A DNA stretch of 21,650 nucleotides, taken from the NCBI GenBank assembly GCA_910588565.1, contig CAJUPF010000024.1, positions 17,086 to 38,735 of the forward strand, written 5' to 3'. The number at the start of each line of letters is the position of its first letter. Positions within the stretch are counted from its first letter, which is position 1. Below the pieces are notes generated by a model. That model had not been told where the DNA came from and did not search any database. It was given only the letters and a program-made list of their open reading frames with translations. The position numbers and the translations under genes are program-made. Below, in pieces: positions 7,856 through 13,737 of the stretch. The stretch is from an uncultured Lachnospiraceae bacterium. Lineage in GTDB: Bacteria > Bacillota > Clostridia > Lachnospirales > Lachnospiraceae.

Positions 7856-9076
7856 TCAGAAATTTATCGCCATACTATCCAGCCTTGCAATTTCCTGTTC
7901 GATTCTTTCTCTGTCTCCCAAGTGGTTATACACGTCCATTGTCACATCAATATGAGCGTGCCCCATGATATACTGCAAAACTTTAATATCCATACGGCAC
8001 TCTGCCATTCTGGTACAGGCTGTATGACGCATAACGTGAGCGGATACTTTTGGAAGTAGTTCTGCTTTTCTATGTTCTTTCTTTGCTTTCTGTACTTCTT
8101 CTTTATTGTAAGCATCCACAATATTATACAATACACTATTTACCCCATATGGCATAAGCGGCCTGCCGGATTTAGCGGTAAAAACAAACCCCGAATAGCC
8201 GTCTACTTCAATTGATTTATCCTTTGCCAGCATAAAGTTAATCTTCCTCTGTTCTTCAAACGCTTTCTGTACTTCCTGCGTCATAGGTATAACTCGGATA
8301 CCAGAATCAGTCTTGGGAGTAGAAATGTGGAAACGGCAGCCATCACCCAGATTTTTATAAATGAGCTGATGGTCTACATTCAGTCTCCTTGCCTTTGTGT
8401 CTACATCTTTCCATGTAAGCCCGATTAATTCACCACACCTCAATCCTGTACCTATCATAATCATAAGCATTGGATAATGGACATTATAGACATTGCTTTG
8501 CTTTACAAAATCAATGAGCTTTTCCTGCTGTGAAATTGACAACGCTTCCCGTTCTTTTGCCTGTCTGCCATAATCACTGATAGAACCCTTTGCTGGATTC
8601 TTACGGATAATATCATCATCAACTGCCATTTCGAGAGCCGGATAAATCATAGTATTAATATTTTTAATCGTCGAATGAGCATAGCCAGCTTTTGACAGTT
8701 TGGAATAAAAGCCTTTAATATGTGATGGTAAAATCTGTACAACCTTGATATTCCCTATTTCATCTCTCACTTGATTATCCCAAATCCTAGTGTAGTTTAC
8801 TCTGGTGGAATCAGCCAGTTTACGAGTAGCCAGATACCTTTCAAACAAGGTATTCAACGTCATCTTCTTAATTGCATTGTCAGTCAGAATGTTATCATCT
8901 ATATCTTTTGCAATCTGCTTTTCCTTTTCTCTAAGCTCTGGTAAATCCTGTGCATAAATTGTCTGTCGCTTTCCTGTCCTTATATCAGTATAACGATAAC
9001 TGTACCTGCCATCATTACGCCAGCTTTCGCCCTCTCTTAATTTTCTCCCTTTATGGTCTTTTCTGCTATTTGCCAT
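7856..9076 (-). CDS. int: Tyrosine recombinase / integrase of the ICE
   Basis: Catalyses integration and excision of the element. It has 406 residues, close to Tn916 Int (405). The N-terminal arm-binding domain (about 1-70) contains GESWRNDGRYSYRYTD, like the Tn916 form. A SAM-like core-binding domain covers about 75-165. The catalytic domain shows the tyrosine recombinase set: R213 (TGLRCGEL), K255 (TPKT), H347 and R350 (HVMRH), H373 (MGHAH) and the nucleophile Y383 (DVYNHL). The ATG at 9076 is chosen because AGGA sits nine bases before it; a TTG three codons upstream overlaps that site. It is transcribed toward clpB, on the same strand. The frame is intact. Confidence 0.95.
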   Translation of the reverse strand: MANSRKDHKGRKLREGESWRNDGRYSYRYTDIRTGKRQTIYAQDLPELREKEKQIAKDIDDNILTDNAIKKMTLNTLFERYLATRKLADSTRVNYTRIWDNQVRDEIGNIKVVQILPSHIKGFYSKLSKAGYAHSTIKNINTMIYPALEMAVDDDIIRKNPAKGSISDYGRQAKEREALSISQQEKLIDFVKQSNVYNVHYPMLMIMIGTGLRCGELIGLTWKDVDTKARRLNVDHQLIYKNLGDGCRFHISTPKTDSGIRVIPMTQEVQKAFEEQRKINFMLAKDKSIEVDGYSGFVFTAKSGRPLMPYGVNSVLYNIVDAYNKEEVQKAKKEHRKAELLPKVSAHVMRHTACTRMAECRMDIKVLQYIMGHAHIDVTMDVYNHLGDRERIEQEIARLDSMAINF

Positions 9077-9137
9077 GAGAATCAATCCTTTCTTTTGCCC
9101 CCTTTAATGTTCCCATGACGTGGTTTTATCTATAAAT

Positions 9138-9146
9138 ATTATACCA
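9138..9146 (-). promoter_or_regulatory. Possible extended -10 promoter for int
   Basis: TGGTATAAT on the minus strand (9138-9146) is an extended -10 box in the gap between xis and int, about 60 bp before the int start. The -35 region (TTTATA, 17 bp upstream) is weak, which an extended -10 can tolerate. It would allow int expression independent of xis. Confidence 0.45.
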
Positions 9147-9179
9147 CTAATCACAGAAAATATAAACATATATTCGATA

Positions 9180-9375
9180 TTATTCTTCGAGACATGACAA
9201 ATATTTTTTTATCTTTTCCACAGAATAGAGAACCCGGCGACCTATGATAATCTTTGCTTTTGCCTGCTCTCCGATTTTTCTTGCAGTAGCATTACCACAG
9301 GACAGCATAGCGGATAAATGTTCTATATCTACAGTAAGCGGCTGGTTTTGTTACTCTGGATTTTGTTTTATTCAT
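9180..9375 (-). pseudogene. xis: Excisionase-like gene, frameshifted near its start
   Basis: A small HTH excisionase helps Int cut the element out. The ATG at 9375, with AGAGAGG about 11 bases upstream, begins MNKTKSRVTK. The frame then runs into a stop after about 30 codons. In the +1 frame the DNA encodes a clear excisionase-type body, starting PLTVDIEHLSAML, then CGNATARKIGEQAKAK and ending GRRVLYSVEKIKKYL, with a stop at 9180-9182. That frame has a TAA just upstream of the join and no good start of its own before an internal ATG. Removing one base from the AAAACC run at about 9346 would give a 64-residue protein, the usual size. Either a real inactivating insertion or a sequence error. 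Confidence 0.75.
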
Positions 9376-9722
9376 TATAAAAAATACCTCTCTTTATATC
9401 GTTCATTCTAATTGTTAAAATGGATATATCCTTGTTTTTATGCACCTCCTTTTAATATTCCATAACTAGCAGATAAATGGCTCTGGCAAGCTCCACAGGA
9501 CTTTCACCTTTCCCATTCTGATGGGCGAACCGTGTCATACGGGTGTATCATTATCCAAATATGCAGGTCATGGCAACAACCTTTCCAACAGTTGCTTGTA
9601 AAGCATTACATGAATCGCTCTCTTTATTTTTTACAGGTCATAGCGTGTAATCTCCACCGGCTCTCCGCATATCAAACGTATCTATCCGCTCTATTCAGTT
9701 GTCAAAGAACAGGTAAACCAAA
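9376..9722 (-). other. Gene-poor leader region between orf8-like and xis
   Basis: About 350 bases with no normal-sized gene. On the minus strand there is a TTGACA (9700-9705) with a poor -10 (GATACG) 17 bp on, several very short ATG frames (10-12 codons), a small hairpin CCCAT-TCTG-ATGGG (9512-9525), and AGGAGG at 9445-9450 ahead of the xis leader. ATGACCTG occurs twice, about 80 bp apart (around 9565 and 9645). In Tn916 the equivalent stretch carries the signals for xis-int expression; the same use here is inferred. Confidence 0.35.
9452..9538 (-). CDS. Short ORF of 28 codons, unidentified
   Basis: An ATG at 9538 opens a 28-codon frame beginning MTRFAHQNGKGESPVELA and ending in a hydrophobic helix-like tail. 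The composition looks protein-like rather than random. No good ribosome binding site precedes the ATG. It may be a real small protein, the remnant of a larger gene, or a leader coupled to xis, whose own ribosome binding region follows directly. Confidence 0.3.
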   Translation of the reverse strand: MTRFAHQNGKGESPVELARAIYLLVMEY

Positions 9723-9959
9723 TTACACTATCTCAACTTCAAATTTCAGAATCATTTCCATCATGGCGGTTCTGATTCTTCCTTTCAGTTCCGTATCCAC
9801 GGCTATGTAGATATTACCGTATTCGTCGTACAACGGGCGCAAGCTGGCTTTCGAGATATAAGCGTCATAGTGCTTTAGTATTTTTTCGATTGCCTGTGCG
9901 TCGCCGTCGGCGGCAGTGGAAATAACAGTGAATGACGGACATTTTTCTGCGGATTTCAT
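9723..9959 (-). CDS. Tn916 Orf8-like helix-turn-helix protein
   Basis: A 78-residue regulator of the kind found between the sigma-like gene and xis in Tn916-family elements (HTH_16-type family). Visible family pattern: AADGDAQAIEKILKHYDAYISK followed by LYDEYGNIYIAVDTELKGRIRTAMMEMILKF. Its ATG overlaps the stop of the upstream sigma-like gene by four bases (ATGA), so the two are translationally coupled. In Tn916 the Orf7/Orf8 pair promotes transcription of xis, int and, after circularisation, the transfer genes. The same role here is inferred from order and similarity. The frame is intact. Confidence 0.85.
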   Translation of the reverse strand: MKSAEKCPSFTVISTAADGDAQAIEKILKHYDAYISKASLRPLYDEYGNIYIAVDTELKGRIRTAMMEMILKFEVEIV

Positions 9960-10378
9960 AGCTCGTCCTCCTGTAGTATCTTTTTGATTTCTTCCAGTGA
10001 TTTCCTGCGGTTTCGGAAAGAAGTCGTCCGGTCAATCTGTAGCAAGTCGGCAATTTCAGCGTCAGACATTTCCAGAAAATAAAACATCAGCAGAATATCC
10101 AGCTTTTTCTCCGGCAATCGCTTTAATTCTTCTGCCAACTGCTCATTGTTCACCTTGACTTTCATTCCTAAAACTTCAAAGCAGGAATAATCGGAATCGT
10201 ATTCGTCCGTCGTGCCGATACCGCTTAACGCCTGCTCCGACAATTCAGAAAATGGCGTTACGTGCGCTGCGTGTCGGCTTAACTCCCTCTGATAGTCCTT
10301 GACGGTCGTATCAACAACACGCTTTGCCAGACAATCAAATTGAAGTCGGATAGCATTTTGGAAAGAAGATGGTTTCAT
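9956..10378 (-). CDS. Tn916 Orf7-like sigma-70-type regulator
   Basis: A 140-residue protein resembling sigma region 4: LKRLPEKKLDILLMFYFLEMSDAEIADLLQIDRTTSFRNRRKSLEEIKK near the C-terminus is a sigma-70 region 4 helix-turn-helix. The N-terminal MKPSSFQNAIRLQFDCLAKRVV is typical of the ICE family. A longer upstream frame exists, but AAGGGGGTGAG directly before the ATG at 10378 fixes the start. It overlaps the orf8-like gene by four bases. It would drive element gene expression and is probably repressed by the divergent Orf9-like protein and limited by the attenuator-like leader upstream. The frame is intact. Confidence 0.88.
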   Translation of the reverse strand: MKPSSFQNAIRLQFDCLAKRVVDTTVKDYQRELSRHAAHVTPFSELSEQALSGIGTTDEYDSDYSCFEVLGMKVKVNNEQLAEELKRLPEKKLDILLMFYFLEMSDAEIADLLQIDRTTSFRNRRKSLEEIKKILQEDEL

Positions 10379-10507
10379 AATCTCACCCCCTTTCTGGCTA
10401 AACTGAAAGGGGATAAGAGATTTCTTTCCCATTTCGCACTAACACTCGCTGCGTAGACGTGATTTGTTGCAAGTCTGGGAAAAAATTCAAAAAATATCGT
10501 CAGGCAG

Positions 10508-10548
10508 CAAAAAAGCACAGGAACAATAGGAAAATATTGTCCATGCAC
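10508..10548 (-). terminator. Terminator in the orf7 leader (probable attenuator)
   Basis: On the minus strand the arms 10535-10548 and 10515-10528 pair around a 6-nt loop, with one internal mismatch or bulge, and are followed by TTTTTT (10509-10514). An overlapping alternative stem, ACAGGAAC with GTTCCTGT, uses part of the same 3' arm. It lies between the leader ORF and the orf7-like gene, so transcription must pass it to reach orf7-orf8. Confidence 0.65.
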
Positions 10549-10616
10549 TTTCTTGATAGTTCCTGTCATATCATCTGAAAAACCATATACAAGGGCGCAT
10601 TTTGCCGCTGTGATGG

Positions 10617-10676
10617 CTAAGATTTTTTTGACAGTAATTTTTCTGCCAGAAGAAACGAATAGTAAATCTCTTTCAA
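10617..10676 (-). CDS. Putative 19-codon leader peptide
   Basis: TTG at 10674-10676 begins a 19-codon frame (KEIYYSFLLAEKLLSKKS after the start) eight bases after an AGGAGG. That AGGAGG is displayed in the loop of a 7-bp hairpin (AGCGGCT/AGCCGCT, 10677-10699). A strong terminator follows about 70 bp on. This is the arrangement expected of a translated leader that senses ribosome stalling. No protein homology supports it and the start codon is weak, so it is tentative. Confidence 0.35.
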   Translation of the reverse strand: MKEIYYSFLLAEKLLSKKS

Positions 10677-10738
10677 AGCGGCTGCCTCCTATAGCCGCTG
10701 AAACAAAATAACCTTATGTCTGCACCGTGAGGAAAAAG

Positions 10739-10765
10739 AAAAAACGGCGGCTTTTCAACCGTCGT
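10739..10765 (-). terminator. Upstream terminator-like hairpin in the orf7 leader
   Basis: On the minus strand CGACGGTT (10764-10757) and AGCCGCCG (10752-10745) form a stem with one mismatch and a GAAA loop, followed by a run of six T's (10744-10739). It lies upstream of the leader ORF, making two terminator-like hairpins in tandem. Confidence 0.55.
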
Positions 10766-10863
10766 CCGAAAGAATATATCAAAGTCTGTATTCCAAAAAG
10801 AGCTGTAAACAACGGTTTTTTTATTAACCGCAGTTGCAGCGTATTCATATCTTTTTACACATA

Positions 10864-10924
10864 ATAGGAACTACGAGACTATATAACACGCTTTTCCATA
10901 CCTGTTCATTCTTCCATAGGAACT
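10864..10924. repeat. Two direct ATAGGAACT repeats in the orf9/orf7 divergent region
   Basis: ATAGGAACT occurs at 10864-10872 and 10916-10924, 52 bp apart, about five helical turns. The second overlaps the short palindrome TTCC-ATA-GGAA. They lie where the divergent promoters must be, which suggests operator sites for the Orf9-like repressor; this is an inference. Confidence 0.35.
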
Positions 10925-10949
10925 GTAGAATGTAGTGAGGTGATTTACT

Positions 10950-11306
10950 ATGCGTAAAAAAGAAGATAGGTACGATTTCAGAGCTTTCGGACTGGCAATC
11001 AAAGCCGCCCGAAATAAACAGGGTTTAACCCGTGAACAAGTGGGCGCAATGATTGAGATTGACCCACGCTACTTAACCAACATTGAGGATAAGGGTAAGC
11101 ACCCAAGCCTACAGGTATTCTATGACCTTGTGCATTTGCTCAATGTGTCAACTGATGAATTTTTCCTTTCTGCGCCTGATCCGGCAAAAAGCACCAGACG
11201 GCGGCAGTTGGAAATGCAGCTCAACAAATTGTCCGATAAGGATTTAGTGATTGTAAAGAGCGTCGCTGATGGAATCATCAAGTCAAAGGAAGTGGAGAAA
11301 AAATAA
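10950..11306 (+). CDS. Tn916 Orf9-like XRE-family repressor
   Basis: A 118-residue DNA-binding protein. The HTH_3/XRE domain covers about residues 10-70: FGLAIKAARNKQGLTREQVGAMIEIDPRYLTNIEDKGKHPSLQVFYDLVHLLNV. A C-terminal helical tail (LNKLSDKDLVIVKSVADGII) follows. GTGAGGTGA lies before the ATG. It is the only plus-strand gene of the element's regulatory region and faces away from the orf7-orf8 genes, as Orf9 does in Tn916, where it represses the orf7 promoter. It ends in its own terminator hairpin. The frame is intact. Confidence 0.88.
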   Translation: MRKKEDRYDFRAFGLAIKAARNKQGLTREQVGAMIEIDPRYLTNIEDKGKHPSLQVFYDLVHLLNVSTDEFFLSAPDPAKSTRRRQLEMQLNKLSDKDLVIVKSVADGIIKSKEVEKK

Positions 11307-11320
11307 CCCTCCACTTTTCC
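11290..11320 (+). terminator. Terminator of the orf9-like gene
   Basis: AAGTGGAG (11290-11297) pairs with CTCCACTT (11309-11316) and is followed by a short T-run. It overlaps the last codons of the gene. Confidence 0.6.
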
Positions 11321-11332
11321 TTGTCAATAAAA

Positions 11333-11377
11333 TAAGCCGATAATCCAAGAATATTTTTATTCTCGGCATTACCGGCT
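11333..11377 (-). terminator. Hairpin at the end of the KTR/MATE operon
   Basis: Nested complementary arms AGCCG..CGGCT (11335-11339 with 11373-11377), with an inner AGAATA/TATTCT stem (11348-11353 with 11358-11363). On the minus strand a TTATTTTATT tract follows. It overlaps the stop of the KTR gene and would separate the cargo transcript from the antisense of orf9. Confidence 0.5.
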
Positions 11378-11557
11378 CTGCGTCTTAGCGTCTGGCTCTT
11401 TCACAATGGACACTTTCTGATTCTTTACATTGATTAAACTTTCTTTTCTGCACTTCGGACAATATAAAGGAAAGTTTATCAGCTCCGTATCCTTTCGTAT
11501 TTTAATTCTTGTTTTGTTGTCACAAACAGGACACATAACCCATTGTTGGTTTATCAT
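11369..11557 (-). CDS. Cysteine-rich KTR-domain protein
   Basis: A 62-residue small protein with two CxxC knuckles: MCPVCDNKTRIKIR near the start and LYCPKCRKESLI in the middle, ending KEPDAKTQSR. This is the Cys_rich_KTR family, common on conjugative elements beside resistance genes. The paired cysteines suggest zinc binding; the function is not known to me. The ATG at 11557 is preceded by GGAG and lies 16 bp after the MATE gene stop on the same strand, so they are one operon. A codon before it (TTG) could also be read as a start. Confidence 0.85.
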   Translation of the reverse strand: MINQQWVMCPVCDNKTRIKIRKDTELINFPLYCPKCRKESLINVKNQKVSIVKEPDAKTQSR

Positions 11558-11573
11558 CAATTATCTCCTTATT

Positions 11574-12950
11574 CTATTCTGCTTTAACAATCAGATACTT
11601 TTGCTTTGTCAATACTAATTCCTTATGTAAATGCAATGCCATAAATACAGTGATTATGGCAGAAAGAACATCTGCAATCGGCTGTACATACAGAATCCCA
11701 TTTATCCCCCAGAGTGCAGGAAGAATCAAAATCACAGGTACAAAGCAGATACCCTGTCTGCAAGCTCCCAAGATGAATCCTGCCAATCCTTTTCCAAGTG
11801 CAAGGAACAATGAGGAATACACTGTATAATACCCGAACAGGATAAACGAAATACCATTTATGCGTAATGATTGTGTTCCCGCTTGAATCATTTCCAAATC
11901 ATCTTTTGTAAATTGAGATATGATTCCCTCTGAAAATATTGCTAATATCAACCCATAAATAACGCAAAATACCGTAGACCATAGAATAGAAGTTTTGATT
12001 GCCTCCTGTAATCGGTCAAACTTTTTCGCACCGTAACTATATCCTGCAATCGGCTGAAATCCTTTGATAAATCCGAATACCATCAGACTTCCCATAGATA
12101 CAATTCTTGTCACAGCACCCATACCGGCAATCACAGAATCCCCGTATGCCATTGCCCGTGTATTAACAAGAGAAATCGAAAGACTTGTCAATATTTGAAA
12201 CACTAAAGTAGGTATTCCAATCTTAAATATCTCCGACATGATTTCTTTCGTAAAAGAGCAATTCTTTATCTTAAAGCGATAGATACTCTTTTTCTTTCGG
12301 ACAAATATCAAATATACAGACGTTGAAACAATCTGTGAGATTGCGGTTGCTATTGCTGCACCGGCAACTCCCATATCAAATACATAGATGAATAGAGGGT
12401 CTAAACCGATATTCAGTATTGCGCCGGTCATCAGCGCACACATTGTTGTCTTTGCCGCACCCTCGCTTGTTACAATATTGTTCATTGTGACATTAAATAC
12501 GTTGAAGATACAGGAAATAATATAGATACCGGCATAAGTTACTGCATAGGGCATGATACTGTCCGTTGCTCCCAAAAGTTTTAAAATAGGGCGAAGAAAA
12601 ATCATAGACAAAATAATTATAACCGCACCTGCGGTAACACTGCCGTACAGTGCGGTACTCGCTACTTGATTTGCTTTCTCCTTATCTCCCTTTCCTAATA
12701 ATCTGGAAAGATAGGAGGACGCACCATTTCCGAACAGCAATCCCAAACCTACAACCACCTGACCGAGAGGATAAACAACTGAAATCGCTCCCATCTGGCT
12801 TGTACCTAAGCCGCCCACAAAATAAGCGTCCACCAGATTATAGACGGCATTTACCATCATACCCAGCATAGTAGGGATTCCCATTGCCATAAGAGCCTTT
12901 GGTATTGGGGCATTTCCTAAGAGTTCCATTTTACTGCTTTGTTTGTTCAT
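11574..12950 (-). CDS. MATE-family multidrug efflux pump
   Basis: A 458-residue inner-membrane antiporter of the MATE family, MepA-like by length and by the N-terminal motif NAPIPKALMAMGIPTMLGMMVNAVYNLVDAYFVGGLG. About twelve hydrophobic segments can be seen, arranged as two similar halves, with the second half starting near FKIGIPTLVFQILTSLSISLVNTRA. Such pumps exchange cationic drugs, dyes or biocides for Na+ or H+; the substrate here is unknown. The ATG at 12950 has AGGAG a few bases upstream; a longer frame is rejected. It is divergent from the padR-type gene and followed by KTR. It occupies the position of tet(M) in Tn916. The frame is intact. Confidence 0.93.
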   Translation of the reverse strand: MNKQSSKMELLGNAPIPKALMAMGIPTMLGMMVNAVYNLVDAYFVGGLGTSQMGAISVVYPLGQVVVGLGLLFGNGASSYLSRLLGKGDKEKANQVASTALYGSVTAGAVIIILSMIFLRPILKLLGATDSIMPYAVTYAGIYIISCIFNVFNVTMNNIVTSEGAAKTTMCALMTGAILNIGLDPLFIYVFDMGVAGAAIATAISQIVSTSVYLIFVRKKKSIYRFKIKNCSFTKEIMSEIFKIGIPTLVFQILTSLSISLVNTRAMAYGDSVIAGMGAVTRIVSMGSLMVFGFIKGFQPIAGYSYGAKKFDRLQEAIKTSILWSTVFCVIYGLILAIFSEGIISQFTKDDLEMIQAGTQSLRINGISFILFGYYTVYSSLFLALGKGLAGFILGACRQGICFVPVILILPALWGINGILYVQPIADVLSAIITVFMALHLHKELVLTKQKYLIVKAE

Positions 12951-12962
12951 GTAAAAATCTCC

Positions 12963-13060
12963 TTTCTCTTGACACAAAGTATAAAATATAATAGTATAAA
13001 TTACAGTATATGAACTGTAAAACCAATACTACTATAATTTATAGTGGTTGTCAAGAGAAA
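12963..13060. promoter_or_regulatory. Mirror-symmetric divergent promoter for MATE and PadR-type genes
   Basis: A perfect 12-bp inverted repeat, TTTCTCTTGACA (12963-12974) and TGTCAAGAGAAA (13049-13060), supplies a -35 box for each direction. Each TTGACA is followed after exactly 17 bp by TAGTAT: 12992-12997 on the plus strand toward padR, and 13026-13031 on the minus strand toward MATE. At the centre lies TTACAGT(N6)ACTGTAA (13001-13020), a perfect 7-bp dyad, with another dyad, ACTATAA-T-TTATAGT, at 13031-13045. The central dyad sits between the two -10 boxes, an ideal repressor site for the PadR-type protein. Confidence 0.8.
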
Positions 13061-13073
13061 TGGAGGACATTTT

Positions 13074-13604
13074 ATGGCAACGATAGATTTAATCGTATTA
13101 GGGATTCTCAAAAAGGAATCCATGAGCGCGTATGATATTCAAAAACTGGTTGAATATCGGAATATTTCCAAATGGGTAAAAATCAGCACTCCCTCAATCT
13201 ACAAAAAAGTAATCCAGCTAGAGGAAAAGGGTTACATCACCAGCACACAGGTCAAAGAGGGAAAAATGCCGGAAAAGGCAGTTTATACATTAACCGATTC
13301 CGGAAAATCCCAATTTGAAAAACTGATGATAGAAATATCCTTAAAGCCGATTCATATTTTTCTGGATTTCAATGCGGTAATCGTCAACCTTGACAGCTTA
13401 TCCAGAGAAAATCAAAAAGTCTGCCTTGCTAACATTGAGGACAATATCAAAACGCTCAAATCATATCTTGAAGAAAACGAGAACCTTAAAAAAAATGCTC
13501 CCGAAATCCCCGAAACAGGAATGGCAGTTTTAGAACAGCAGCTCATTCTCATACAGGCAATCGAAACATGGATTGCGTCAATGAAAGAGCATTTTGACCT
13601 GTAA
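13074..13604 (+). CDS. PadR-family transcriptional regulator
   Basis: A 176-residue regulator. The winged helix-turn-helix (about 1-85) starts MATIDLIVLGILKKESMSAYDIQKLVEYR, followed by ISTPSIYKKVIQLEEKGYI and AVYTLTDSGKSQFEKL. A helical dimerisation tail (about 95-176) is rich in Leu, Glu and Asn. PadR-type proteins usually repress a neighbouring divergent gene and release it on binding a small ligand, often a drug exported by that gene's pump. The ATG at 13074 is fixed by GGAGG six bases upstream; the frame extends ten codons further without a signal. It is divergent from the MATE pump with a shared symmetric promoter. Confidence 0.92.
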   Translation: MATIDLIVLGILKKESMSAYDIQKLVEYRNISKWVKISTPSIYKKVIQLEEKGYITSTQVKEGKMPEKAVYTLTDSGKSQFEKLMIEISLKPIHIFLDFNAVIVNLDSLSRENQKVCLANIEDNIKTLKSYLEENENLKKNAPEIPETGMAVLEQQLILIQAIETWIASMKEHFDL

Positions 13605-13619
13605 AGTAAGTCCATATTC

Positions 13620-13666
13620 ATACAAGGTTACATGTTATACAGTGTATGGAATGTAACCTTGTATTT
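13620..13666 (+). terminator. Hairpin after the padR-type gene
   Basis: A 13-bp perfect stem, 13620-13632 with 13652-13664, around a 19-nt loop. The following tract (TTATAGG) is only weakly T-rich. It separates the padR transcript from the convergent methyltransferase pseudogene. Bases 13667-13737 show nothing else. Confidence 0.6.
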
Positions 13667-13737
13667 ATAGGTTTCCTTTTATCCAATTAGAAAGGTTTTT
13701 TCTGTCCGAGCTATTCAGAAAGGGAATTAAGGTTCAA

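Larger units (their letters stand above)
10379..10949 (-). promoter_or_regulatory. Long leader/attenuator region ahead of the orf7-orf8 genes
   Basis: About 570 bases between the divergent orf9-like and orf7-like genes. Read on the minus strand it contains, in order, a TATAGT-type -10 near 10880 with a weak -35, a CGGTT/AACCG hairpin (10813-10830), a terminator hairpin (10739-10765), a hairpin presenting AGGAGG in its loop (10677-10699), a 19-codon leader ORF and a second strong terminator (10508-10548). Leader peptide plus terminator is the layout known for attenuation control of tet(M) in Tn916. Here it guards the element's own regulators. Confidence 0.55.

Noticed and set aside
9440..9560. 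Group II intron domain V-like fragment
   Set aside because: Only short pieces resemble domain V. There is no proper 34-nt hairpin, no 5' GUGYG boundary and no intron protein nearby.
9532..9810. 92-codon plus-strand frame between xis and orf8
   Set aside because: It overlaps the intact orf8-like gene on the other strand and reads as low-similarity Cys/His/Ser-rich sequence.
10375..10569. 64-codon minus-strand frame before the orf7-like gene
   Set aside because: It spans the attenuator hairpin and runs into orf7 in the wrong frame. A single hydrophobic stretch is its only feature, and there is no ribosome binding site.
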